Of a stretch of 17,605 nucleotides of DNA, positions 1 to 6,341 are shown in pieces (the first letter of the stretch is position 1; each line of letters starts with the position of its first letter). This DNA is from Clostridia bacterium (GTDB lineage: Bacteria > Bacillota > Clostridia > Oscillospirales > QAKW01). The notes below the pieces were generated by a model that ran no database searches, was not told where the DNA came from, and saw only the letters and a list, made by a program, of their open reading frames with translations. A program made the translations under genes and the position numbers. The stretch lies in NCBI GenBank assembly GCA_017442025.1, contig JAFSBD010000105.1, positions 1-17,605 on the forward strand, given 5' to 3'.

Positions 1-1696
1 GCCAATAGGGGCGGGCAACGTTGCCTTCCGCATCCCAATCGGCGGAGCTGAACCAAATCGCCATTTTGATGTTTTTATACTTACCGATATGGTCAAACAT
101 ATTTTCGATCCATTTCACCTTATCGCCCCCCACGCTGCTGGAGGAAAATTCGGTGATGATCCAAGGAAATGCACCATATGTGCTCGAATAGATATTCTCG
201 ATATGGTCGTAGATGACGTCGAACTCCCGCCACTCTTCGCCCCACTCCGTATAATAAGTGCCGTTATTATAGCCGGTCACGCCGATCATCTGGCAATATT
301 CATCGCCGGGATAATAGTTGATGGAATCGTTCCAACGGTTGGGGGGCGCGTTGCGGTCGTTGGGGTTATAGACCCAGATGCAATTCCTTACACCCTCTTC
401 CTCAAAGATGCGGTAGATGGTGCGCCAGTTTTCAATAAAGATATCGGGATCGGCCATATTGACCACCCCGCCGTAGCTGGTCCAATCGCTGTTCATTTCG
501 TTGCAGGGGCGGAAGAGAAAGGGATGGCCGAATTCCTTGGCCTTGCGGGCAAAAACCCGCACCATCTCTTCGTTGACCCCCCGATAAAGATCCATCGCGG
601 GGCTATAGCCAAACATATCTTCGTTATTATTCTCGGTGAGCTGATAGGTCAGCTCCACCAACCGCCCGTTTTCCCAGTTGGTGTTCATAAACTCCATGGG
701 AAACTCTTCGATGGAATGGACATAGCCCAGCACCACCGGGAAATTATAGTCCAATTTTTCTTCCAGATTGGGGATGGTCTCCCGAATGCCCGCGCCCTTG
801 ACGTCGGTGGTATAAATGCCCCACCGCAGATCGCCGTTAACGATATTATCATAGACTCTGCGGGTTACTGCCGACCAATTCTCGGGCAGTTCGGGGGCAA
901 AATCGGTTCGGTTATGGAGCACGCCCCGCTGATCCACCCTGGCAAAGGACTCCGCCAGCGTTTCCATAAAGTCGGGAATAACAGGATGATCCTTTTCATA
1001 TTTCACCATCACCCGCAAAAACCGCTGGTTCTCCACGCAGATATAAAGATAACTATAGCAGGGGTAACGGCTTTTGTCCTTCATCTCCAGAATTTCGGAA
1101 TCAAAGCGATAGGCCTTATAGCCCGCCGCATCGATGATCTCAGGGGAAGAGGTCTGCACGCGGTTATTTTTTTGCCATTTTTCGGTCAGCAAAAAGCGGC
1201 TCTGATAGTAGCCGATATATTGATCCAGACCTGTTTTATAGGAAAAATCAGGGGCAAGAACATCCAGTTCCTCGCCCATCACCTTATCGGGGAAGGGATA
1301 GGGGTTATGCTCCATCGAAACGGTAAACTTATAGCCATCGCCATAGGCTTCCACCACCGATTCGCTCTTGGAAAAATCAAATTCCGCATCGGCAGGGAAA
1401 TCCAGCCGATACCCTTCGGTGAAATTCACCAAGCGGGTAAAGGCCCGCTCATAAAAGACCTGCTTGATATCCGCCTCAGGATCTTCGGTATCCGCCAAGA
1501 CCAAGGCGCGCACGCCGTTGATATAATAAGTGCTGGTTACATCGCTGCCCAACCCTTCCTCGGGCGAGTCGCAGCAATCGGTGAACAAGTGAAAGAAAAT
1601 GCGGTTCACCGGTCCAAAACAACAGTACAACACCAAGTTCGCTGCCAACACGATCCCGCCAATCAACCATATCCATTTATATGACTTATTTTTCAT
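1..1696 (-). CDS. Membrane-anchored GH26-type glycoside hydrolase (beta-mannanase-like), 3' end missing
   Basis: The reverse strand is open from an ATG at 1696 to the window edge (565 codons, no stop), so the C-terminus is cut off. It starts MKNKSYKWIWLIGG and continues into a hydrophobic stretch, so it is probably exported and anchored by an N-terminal signal-anchor. Residues of roughly 30-265 form a region I do not recognise. From about 270 onward it resembles glycoside hydrolase family 26: FRPCNEMNSDW carries the likely acid/base Glu400, IWVYNPND and YYPGDEYCQMIGVTGYN follow, and ITEFSSSS carries the likely nucleophile Glu516. The spacing of the two glutamates (about 116 residues) suits GH26, whose known members cut beta-mannans or related glucans. 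A GGAG ribosome site lies 6 nt before the ATG. Fold assignment is fairly secure; the substrate is inferred only. Confidence 0.8.
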   Translation of the reverse strand, partial: MKNKSYKWIWLIGGIVLAANLVLYCCFGPVNRIFFHLFTDCCDSPEEGLGSDVTSTYYINGVRALVLADTEDPEADIKQVFYERAFTRLVNFTEGYRLDFPADAEFDFSKSESVVEAYGDGYKFTVSMEHNPYPFPDKVMGEELDVLAPDFSYKTGLDQYIGYYQSRFLLTEKWQKNNRVQTSSPEIIDAAGYKAYRFDSEILEMKDKSRYPCYSYLYICVENQRFLRVMVKYEKDHPVIPDFMETLAESFARVDQRGVLHNRTDFAPELPENWSAVTRRVYDNIVNGDLRWGIYTTDVKGAGIRETIPNLEEKLDYNFPVVLGYVHSIEEFPMEFMNTNWENGRLVELTYQLTENNNEDMFGYSPAMDLYRGVNEEMVRVFARKAKEFGHPFLFRPCNEMNSDWTSYGGVVNMADPDIFIENWRTIYRIFEEEGVRNCIWVYNPNDRNAPPNRWNDSINYYPGDEYCQMIGVTGYNNGTYYTEWGEEWREFDVIYDHIENIYSSTYGAFPWIITEFSSSSVGGDKVKWIENMFDHIGKYKNIKMAIWFSSADWDAEGNVARPYW

Positions 1697-1727
1697 AGAC
1701 TACTCCATTATATATTACTCTTATTAA

Positions 1728-1756
1728 ATAGTAACACACCCTTATTAAAAATGCAA
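1728..1756 (-). promoter_or_regulatory. Putative sigma-A promoter for the GH26 gene
   Basis: On the reverse strand TTGCAT (1756-1751) and TACTAT (1733-1728) are separated by 17 nt, about 30 nt before the ATG. The match is moderate. It is back-to-back with the promoter of the thioredoxin-like gene. Confidence 0.45.
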
Positions 1757-1766
1757 CAAAGCGGGG

Positions 1767-1795
1767 TTGAAAAATTTGATGGATTTCTATATAAT
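1767..1795 (+). promoter_or_regulatory. Sigma-A promoter for the thioredoxin-like gene
   Basis: TTGAAA (1767-1772) and TATAAT (1790-1795) are separated by exactly 17 nt, ending 33 nt before the start codon. The -10 is perfect and the -35 matches in 5 of 6 positions. Confidence 0.7.
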
Positions 1796-1828
1796 ATTAG
1801 TAATATTATTAATTGAAGGAGCATATTT

Positions 1829-2347
1829 ATGAATGGCTTAAAAAATCTGCGGCCCTTTTTAGTTGTTTTGGCGGTGGCAACCGTCTTTTTGATCGCCTTT
1901 TTTGTTTCGACTTTATTAACAGGGAAGGATAAAGAACCCCAGCCCGCCCCCGATATCACCGGCGTTACTGCCGACGGAAAATCCCTTTATTCCCTCTCGG
2001 AGGGGCAGGGAAAGCCCCGCGCCCTCATCTTCTTTGATCTCAGCACCCGCCATTCCCAGGAGCTGATGCAGTTGCTCATCCCCGCCGCCGCGGAAAAGGG
2101 GGTAGAGGTGGTTGCCGTTTGCATCGATGCAGAAAGCGTGGAGCAGGGGTTGGCGCGGATGAAAGAACTGAAGATGCCCAATGCGCCCCATACCTTATTC
2201 GATTTAGATGGGGAGATGGCCAAGACCTATAATATCAACGCAGGACCTGTTACATATTTTATCGACAAAAACGGCCTGATCCGCTCCGCCTACCTTGCCA
2301 CCATCAGCGAGAAATCCCTTGAAAAGGCCCTTTCGGCCATCGCCTGA
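1829..2347 (+). CDS. Membrane-anchored thioredoxin-fold (TlpA/ResA-like) protein lacking the CxxC motif
   Basis: 172 residues, with ATG preceded by GAAGGAG at 7 nt spacing. Residues about 9-31 are a single hydrophobic anchor, placing the rest outside the membrane. The remainder follows a TlpA/AhpC-TSA fold: a strand ALIFFD (about 65-70), a second strand VEVVAVCID, and the cis-proline segment AGPVTYFIDKNG that normally faces the active site. Where family members carry WCxxC, this protein reads LSTRHSQEL (Ser-Thr-Arg-His in place of Cys-x-x-Cys). Its only cysteine is Cys98, in a buried-looking strand. Thiol oxidoreductase activity is therefore unlikely, and a binding or structural role is possible. 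It has its own promoter and terminator, so it is a single-gene unit. Confidence 0.75.
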   Translation: MNGLKNLRPFLVVLAVATVFLIAFFVSTLLTGKDKEPQPAPDITGVTADGKSLYSLSEGQGKPRALIFFDLSTRHSQELMQLLIPAAAEKGVEVVAVCIDAESVEQGLARMKELKMPNAPHTLFDLDGEMAKTYNINAGPVTYFIDKNGLIRSAYLATISEKSLEKALSAIA

Positions 2348-2361
2348 ATACGCCAATTTCC

Positions 2362-2396
2362 AAACCCCTTGTCGGCTTTTGACGAGGGGTTTTTCT
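2362..2396 (+). terminator. Rho-independent terminator after the thioredoxin-like gene
   Basis: ACCCCTTGTC (2364-2373) pairs with GACGAGGGGT (2381-2390) with one U-G wobble and a 7-nt loop, followed by TTTTC. It lies 16 nt after the stop. Confidence 0.85.
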
Positions 2397-2424
2397 TGAT
2401 TTCAAGCCATTTTTGCGCTACACT
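2396..2424 (+). promoter_or_regulatory. Putative promoter for noc
   Basis: TTGATT (2396-2401) and TACACT (2419-2424) are separated by 17 nt, 33 nt before the noc start. The -35 overlaps the tail of the preceding terminator, a common compact arrangement. Confidence 0.5.
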
Positions 2425-2456
2425 GAAGGCAGAAAGAGCAAGGAGGTGCAAAAAGT

Positions 2457-3245
2457 TTGGCAGGTCTTTTCCGGCAAAAGGAAGGGCTTTTATGGATCGA
2501 TGTGGATGCCATTTTGCCCGCCTCCGATCAACCCCGCACCGTCTTCAAAGAAGAGCCGTTGCGGGAGTTGGCTGAAAGCATCGCCGCCCATGGTGTGTTG
2601 CAGCCGTTGATCGTTTTGAGGGACGGCGACCACTACCGCCTCATCGCTGGCGAGCGGCGGTTACGGGCGTCCAAGCTGGCAGGTCTATCCAAAGTGCCCT
2701 GCGTTCTGGCCGATAAAACACCCGAAGAAGCCGCCAAACTTTCGCTGATCGAAAACATTCAGCGGGAAAACCTTTCGTTCTTTGAAGAAGCCGCAGCTTA
2801 CCATCGCCTGATGGACGAGTATCATCTGTCCCAAGCAGACCTTGCGCGGGAGATGAGCCGAGATCCCTCCACCATTGCCAATAAATTGCGGCTTTTAAAG
2901 CTCCCCATCACTGCCCAGATCCTGATCAACAAGAATGGCCTTACCGAGCGTCATGCCCGCGCCCTTCTGCGCATCAAGGATCCGGAGCAGATGATGGATC
3001 TTTTGGAGCAGGTGATCGATGATGCCTTAAATGTGAAGGAAACGGAGCAACTGATTGCCAAAGCCCTTGCGCCGAAGCAGAAAAAGCCCCGTAGGGTGGG
3101 CTCGGTCAAGGACATCCGCCTTTGCATCAACACCCTTAATCATACGGTCGCCACGCTGAAACAAGCGGGTATCAAGCCGCAGACTCAAATCAACGATGAG
3201 GAGCGGTTTGTGGAATATATTATTCGGATACCCAAAACATCCTAA
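2457..3245 (+). CDS. noc: Nucleoid occlusion protein Noc (ParB-family CTPase)
   Basis: 262 residues from a TTG start; a full AGGAGG at 2441-2446 decides it (10-nt spacing) and no in-frame ATG/GTG lies nearby upstream. ParB/Noc proteins are CTP-dependent DNA clamps; Noc blocks division over the nucleoid. Visible parts: N-domain motifs LIAGERRLRASK and LIENIQRENLSFFEEA (CTP/DNA switch), a helix-turn-helix LSQADLAREMSRDPSTIAN, and a C-terminal dimerisation region. The segment STIANKLRLLKLP and LTERHARALL match Noc rather than ParB, which reads LRLLTLP and GHARTL as in the second paralogue downstream. The N-terminus is short: only about 14 residues precede the IDVDAI strand, so the long amphipathic membrane-binding leader of Bacillus Noc is reduced to at most MAGLFRQKEGLLW. 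Confidence 0.88.
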   Translation: MAGLFRQKEGLLWIDVDAILPASDQPRTVFKEEPLRELAESIAAHGVLQPLIVLRDGDHYRLIAGERRLRASKLAGLSKVPCVLADKTPEEAAKLSLIENIQRENLSFFEEAAAYHRLMDEYHLSQADLAREMSRDPSTIANKLRLLKLPITAQILINKNGLTERHARALLRIKDPEQMMDLLEQVIDDALNVKETEQLIAKALAPKQKKPRRVGSVKDIRLCINTLNHTVATLKQAGIKPQTQINDEERFVEYIIRIPKTS

Positions 3246-3256
3246 TCCCCTATATG

Positions 3257-3302
3257 CAGAACAGAGAATGTGCTTCCCCGGTGCATTCTCTGTTCTGTTT
3301 TT
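3257..3302 (+). terminator. Strong terminator after noc
   Basis: A perfect 14-bp stem, CAGAACAGAGAATG (3257-3270) with CATTCTCTGTTCTG (3284-3297), is followed by TTTTT. It ends directly against the first parS site and isolates noc from parA. Confidence 0.9.
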
Positions 3303-3317
3303 GTTTCACGTGAAACA
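3302..3317. promoter_or_regulatory. parS site 1 (ParB nucleation site)
   Basis: TGTTTCACGTGAAACA is a perfect 16-bp palindrome and an exact match to the consensus parS known from Bacillus Spo0J. ParB binds here specifically, then spreads as a CTP-bound clamp. An identical copy lies 220 bp away. Confidence 0.96.
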
Positions 3318-3318
3318 T

Positions 3319-3520
3319 TTGCATTGTCAAATGCAATGCCAAAGGCAAATCATGAGCAAAGCTCAATTCATGATTTCGAAGAAATCAATTCATGAGCCGC
3401 TTTGCGGATCAAATCATCCCCATCCAAATGAATTGCCCTTCGGGCATGAATTGATGGCAGAACCATCATGAATTGGCGAAAGTCGCCATGAATTGCGTCA
3501 AGACGCATTGACTTCGTCAA
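3319..3520. repeat. Array of about ten mini-hairpins separated by an ATGAATTG / CAATTCAT unit, between two parS sites
   Basis: Consecutive small palindromes fill the space between the parS sites: 3319-3336 (7-bp stem), 3337-3347 TGCC-AAA-GGCA, 3353-3365 TGAGC-AAA-GCTCA, 3371-3387 TGATTTC-GAA-GAAATCA, 3397-3407 CCGC-TTT-GCGG, 3434-3446 TGCCC-TTC-GGGCA, 3452-3468 TGATGG-CAGAA-CCATCA, 3474-3488 TGGCGA-AAG-TCGCCA, 3494-3507 TGCGTC-AA-GACGCA and 3508-3520 TTGAC-TTC-GTCAA. An 8-nt unit recurs between them: CAATTCAT at 3364 and 3386 on the left, and its reverse complement ATGAATTG at 3428, 3446, 3468 and 3488 on the right, making the whole array roughly mirror-symmetric. Stem sequences all differ while pairing is kept. 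No coding frame fits. The function is unknown. Confidence 0.9.
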
Positions 3521-3521
3521 C

Positions 3522-3537
3522 TGTTTCACGTGAAACA
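3522..3537. promoter_or_regulatory. parS site 2 (ParB nucleation site)
   Basis: A second exact copy of TGTTTCACGTGAAACA, 220 bp centre-to-centre from site 1 (close to 21 helical turns, so potentially on the same DNA face). It lies 20 bp upstream of the parA promoter -35, so ParB loaded here could also affect par operon transcription. Confidence 0.96.
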
Positions 3538-3557
3538 TTAAAAATTAACGAAAACCC

Positions 3558-3586
3558 TTTCATTTTTTGCATTCCTGTGGTATACT
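3558..3586 (+). promoter_or_regulatory. Extended -10 promoter of the par operon
   Basis: TATACT (3581-3586) is preceded by TGG (extended -10). A weak -35-like TTTCAT (3558-3563) sits 17 nt upstream. The weak -35 is compensated by the TGn motif. It lies about 50 nt before the parA ATG. Confidence 0.6.
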
Positions 3587-3638
3587 AATCGGTGTGTGGG
3601 TTTTCTGCCCGCCATAATCCATTGAAAGAAGTGCAATC

Positions 3639-4409
3639 ATGGGAAAAATCGTTTCCATCACCAACCAAAAAGGCGGTGTCGGTAAAACCACCACCGCCGT
3701 CAGCCTGGCCTACGCCCTGGCCGAAGAGGGGAAGAAGACCCTGTTTGTGGACATCGACCCTCAGGCCAACGGGACAAGTAGTTTCGGCATCAATAAAAAG
3801 AATATCGACCAATCGGTCTATGAGGTTCTGATCGGCACCTGCCCCATCCGCGATGCGATTATGAAGACCCGCTATGAGAATGTGGACGTTTTGCCCACCA
3901 ATATGAACTTGGCGGGGGCGGAGATCGAGATGGTGGCGATGGATAATCGGGAGGGTCTGCTCCGCGCCGCGCTGAATACCGTGCGCCACCGCTATGATTT
4001 TATTATCATCGACTGCCCGCCCAGCCTTTCCCTTCTGACCCTCAACGCCCTCAACGCATCCAACAGCGTGATCATCCCTTTGCAACCGGAATACTTAGCG
4101 CTGGAAGGGGTCTCCCAGCTGGTCAACACCATTAAGCTGGTGAAAAACCGCTATAACCCCGCCCTTTATATCGAGGGCGTGTTGCTCACCATGTATGACG
4201 GGCGAATGAACGTTACCCTGCAGGTGGCCAATGAAATCAAGCGCTATTTCGGCGATAAGGTCTATAAGACCGCCATCTGCCGCAACGTTCGGCTCTCGGA
4301 AGCCCCTAGCCATGGGGTGCCCGTCCAGGTCTACGACCGCTATTCCAAAGGCGCGCTGGCCTATCGGGAGATGGCGCGTGAGTTTTTAGAAAGGAATAAA
4401 GAAATATGA
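3639..4409 (+). CDS. parA: Chromosome-partitioning ATPase ParA (Soj)
   Basis: 256 residues, the usual length of chromosomal Soj/ParA without an N-terminal DNA-binding extension. The deviant Walker A box KGGVGKTT occupies residues 11-18 (signature lysines 11 and 16), FVDIDPQAN follows near 37-45, and IIIDCPPSL (Walker B) near 120. ATP-bound ParA dimers coat DNA nonspecifically and are released by ParB, which drives origin segregation and, in Bacillus, also tunes DnaA. The ribosome site is weak (GAAAGAAG). The last bases overlap the parB start as ATGA, so the two genes are translationally coupled and head a five-gene run ending at 7781. Confidence 0.95.
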   Translation: MGKIVSITNQKGGVGKTTTAVSLAYALAEEGKKTLFVDIDPQANGTSSFGINKKNIDQSVYEVLIGTCPIRDAIMKTRYENVDVLPTNMNLAGAEIEMVAMDNREGLLRAALNTVRHRYDFIIIDCPPSLSLLTLNALNASNSVIIPLQPEYLALEGVSQLVNTIKLVKNRYNPALYIEGVLLTMYDGRMNVTLQVANEIKRYFGDKVYKTAICRNVRLSEAPSHGVPVQVYDRYSKGALAYREMAREFLERNKEI

Positions 4410-5266
4410 AAAAAGGTCTCGGCAAGGGCCTCGATGCCCTTTTTGAGGATAATCGGCTGGATTTAGATGCGCCGAGCGGGGGAGAGACCCTCATTCGCCT
4501 CTCTCAGATCGAACCGGATAAAAACCAGCCCCGCAAATATTTTGAAGAAGGTGCGCTGGAGCAATTGGCCGATTCCATCAAGGAGCATGGGCTGATCCAA
4601 CCGATCTTGGTTGCCCCCATCGGGGAGGATCGCTACCGCATCATCGCGGGCGAGCGCCGTTGGCGCGCCTGCCGCATGGCGGGGTTGGAGGAAGTGCCTG
4701 CTATTATAAGGGAATATACGCCCCAAAAGATCAGCGAGGTCAGCCTCATTGAAAACCTCCAGCGGGAAGACCTCAATCCCATCGAAGAAGCCCTGGGCTA
4801 CCGCAACCTGATGGAGCTCTACGGCATGACCCAAGAAAAGATCGCCGAGCGGGTTTCCAAATCCCGCTCCGCCATCGCCAATACCCTGCGTTTGCTCACC
4901 CTGCCGGAGCAACTGCTGGATTTCATCAAGACCGGCGAACTTTCGGCCGGCCACGCCCGCACCCTGATCGGGCTGGAGGATGCCGACCTGCAGTTGGCTT
5001 TGGCCAATCGGATGATCACCGATGAAATGAGCGTCCGCCAAGCGGAGGAACTGGTCAAAAAGAGCAAGAAACAGCCCAAAACCGCCCCCGCCGCCGATCC
5101 TGCGGTGGTGCAGGCGATCAAGGAATTGGAGAGCCGCGCCTCTTCCAAGGTGGGAAATAAAGTAGTCATCCACCATAAGCCCGATAATAAGGGCAAGGTG
5201 GAGATCCGTTACCACTCGGTCAGCGAGCTGGAAAAAATTATTGAGATCCTGGAGGGAGTCAACTGA
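4406..5266 (+). CDS. parB: Chromosome-partitioning protein ParB (Spo0J), parS-binding CTPase
   Basis: 286 residues, typical for ParB. The first residues MKKGLGKGLDALF form the conserved ParA-stimulating N-terminal tail. The CTPase N-domain carries IIAGERRWRACR and LIENLQREDLNPIEEA. The helix-turn-helix reads MTQEKIAERVSKSRSAIANTLRLLTLP and is followed by SAGHARTLIGLED, the ParB-type specificity segment, distinct from Noc upstream. The C-terminal dimerisation domain covers about 230-286. Its targets, two perfect parS sites, lie 0.9 kb upstream of its own start. Its TGA shares a base with the ATG of the following gene (TGATG), so that gene is translated from the same message. Confidence 0.95.
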   Translation: MKKGLGKGLDALFEDNRLDLDAPSGGETLIRLSQIEPDKNQPRKYFEEGALEQLADSIKEHGLIQPILVAPIGEDRYRIIAGERRWRACRMAGLEEVPAIIREYTPQKISEVSLIENLQREDLNPIEEALGYRNLMELYGMTQEKIAERVSKSRSAIANTLRLLTLPEQLLDFIKTGELSAGHARTLIGLEDADLQLALANRMITDEMSVRQAEELVKKSKKQPKTAPAADPAVVQAIKELESRASSKVGNKVVIHHKPDNKGKVEIRYHSVSELEKIIEILEGVN

Positions 5267-5880
5267 TGAACAACGAAGATAAATCCTTATTTGATACCAT
5301 CTGGGATGAATCCCAAGAGAAAGAGCCCGTAAAAGAGCCCAAAATCAACGTGGTCAAGCTAAAGCCCAAGGTCGAAGAGCCTGCAGAGCAAGAGCCTAAA
5401 GCAGAAGAACCCAAAGCGGAAGAACCTGCCCCCCAAAACGCCCATACCGAAAAGAAACAGAACGTGAAATTTCTGGTGGTCTATACCGTTGTTTTCGTGA
5501 TCGTTATCACCGGCCTGATTGCGGGCAGTTATATGATCACCTCCCGCATTCATAAGCAGATGGCGGAATCGGACGAGCAGATCAATACCAGCCAATCCAC
5601 CCTCAAAACCATTCAGCAGGATAACGCCGCTCTGCGGGAGCAAAACGCCGCGCTGAAGGCGCAGAACGAGCAGTTGCTCCTCTCCCAGCAGGAGGCGGAC
5701 GCCCTGGTGGAGAGCGTAGCCGATATGGTGGAGCATGGGGAATACCTGATGGCGGCGCAAAACGCCTATGTCAACGGCAAGCGTGCCGATGCCCGCAAAA
5801 TTTTAGCAACGGTGGAGCGGGAAAAACTTTCCCCTACTGCCCAGGAATGCTACGATGATCTCAACAAACGGTTGAACTGA
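5266..5880 (+). CDS. Unknown single-pass membrane coiled-coil protein, co-translated with parB
   Basis: 204 residues, not recognised as a named family. Residues 1-65 are hydrophilic and low-complexity, with Lys/Glu/Pro repeats including two tandem copies of KAEEP. KKQNVKF then leads into one membrane helix at about 67-91, with basic residues before it suggesting N-terminus inside. Residues 95-150 are rich in Gln/Asn/Ala/Leu with heptad spacing (NAALREQNAALKAQNEQLLL), a likely coiled coil outside the membrane. The last about 45 residues (AQNAYVNGKRADARKILATV) look like one TPR-type helical hairpin. The start overlaps the parB stop by one base, so expression is tied to ParB. Position suggests a membrane partner of the segregation machinery, but nothing in the sequence proves it. 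Confidence 0.85.
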   Translation: MNNEDKSLFDTIWDESQEKEPVKEPKINVVKLKPKVEEPAEQEPKAEEPKAEEPAPQNAHTEKKQNVKFLVVYTVVFVIVITGLIAGSYMITSRIHKQMAESDEQINTSQSTLKTIQQDNAALREQNAALKAQNEQLLLSQQEADALVESVADMVEHGEYLMAAQNAYVNGKRADARKILATVEREKLSPTAQECYDDLNKRLN

Positions 5881-5882
5881 CC

Positions 5883-6323
5883 ATGAAAGAAGTAACCATC
5901 TATTCCGACGGTGCCTGCAGCGGCAATCCCGGCCCCGGGGGCTGGGGAACCATCCTATGCTACCAAGGGCGGGAAAAGGAACTTTGCGGCTCTGACCCCC
6001 AAACCACCAATAACCGCATGGAACTGCTGGCCGCCATCATGGGGCTGGAACAGCTCAAAGAGCCCTGCGCCGTCACCTTAATCAGCGATTCCCGCTACCT
6101 TTGCGAGAGCATCAACCAAAAGTGGGTCTTCGGCTGGGAGCAAAAGGGCTGGCGCAAGGCCGATAAAAAACCTGCGCTGAATGTGGACCTTTGGGAGCGG
6201 ATGCTGATCCAGCTCCGCCGCCACCAAGTAACTGTCCAATGGATCAAGGGCCATGCCGGCCACCCCTATAACGAGCGTTGCGACCGCCTGGCGGTCAACG
6301 CCTATCTTGCACTTAAAGAATAA
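5883..6323 (+). CDS. rnhA: Ribonuclease HI
   Basis: 146 residues, close to the E. coli enzyme. It cuts the RNA strand of RNA-DNA hybrids (R-loops, primer remnants) using two metal ions. All catalytic positions are visible: Asp9 in YSDGACSGNPGPGGWG, Glu47 in TTNNRMELLA, Asp69 in ISDSRY and Asp134 in ERCDRLAV, plus the loop histidine His124 in IKGHAGHPYN. It includes the basic handle segment QKGWRKADKKP of the longer type HI form. Only 2 nt separate it from the preceding stop and there is no clear ribosome site, so translation is probably coupled to the membrane coiled-coil gene. Confidence 0.95.
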   Translation: MKEVTIYSDGACSGNPGPGGWGTILCYQGREKELCGSDPQTTNNRMELLAAIMGLEQLKEPCAVTLISDSRYLCESINQKWVFGWEQKGWRKADKKPALNVDLWERMLIQLRRHQVTVQWIKGHAGHPYNERCDRLAVNAYLALKE

Positions 6324-6341
6324 TATAGAAAGGGCAGACCT

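Noticed and set aside
89..1684. A 531-codon open frame on the plus strand
   Set aside because: It is antisense to the GH26-like gene, whose reverse-strand frame has a ribosome site, signal-anchor and family motifs. The plus frame is rich in His/Ile/Gly without domains, as mirror frames of this codon usage are.
3319..3520. CRISPR array
   Set aside because: The constant unit is only 8 nt, it switches orientation halfway, and every interval is itself a palindrome. CRISPR spacers are not self-complementary and repeats are longer; no cas gene is near.
3246..3638. Replication origin (oriC)
   Set aside because: No cluster of DnaA boxes (TTATCCACA-type) or long AT-rich unwinding tract was seen. The elements present are parS sites, hairpins and a promoter, and dnaA/dnaN are not in the window.
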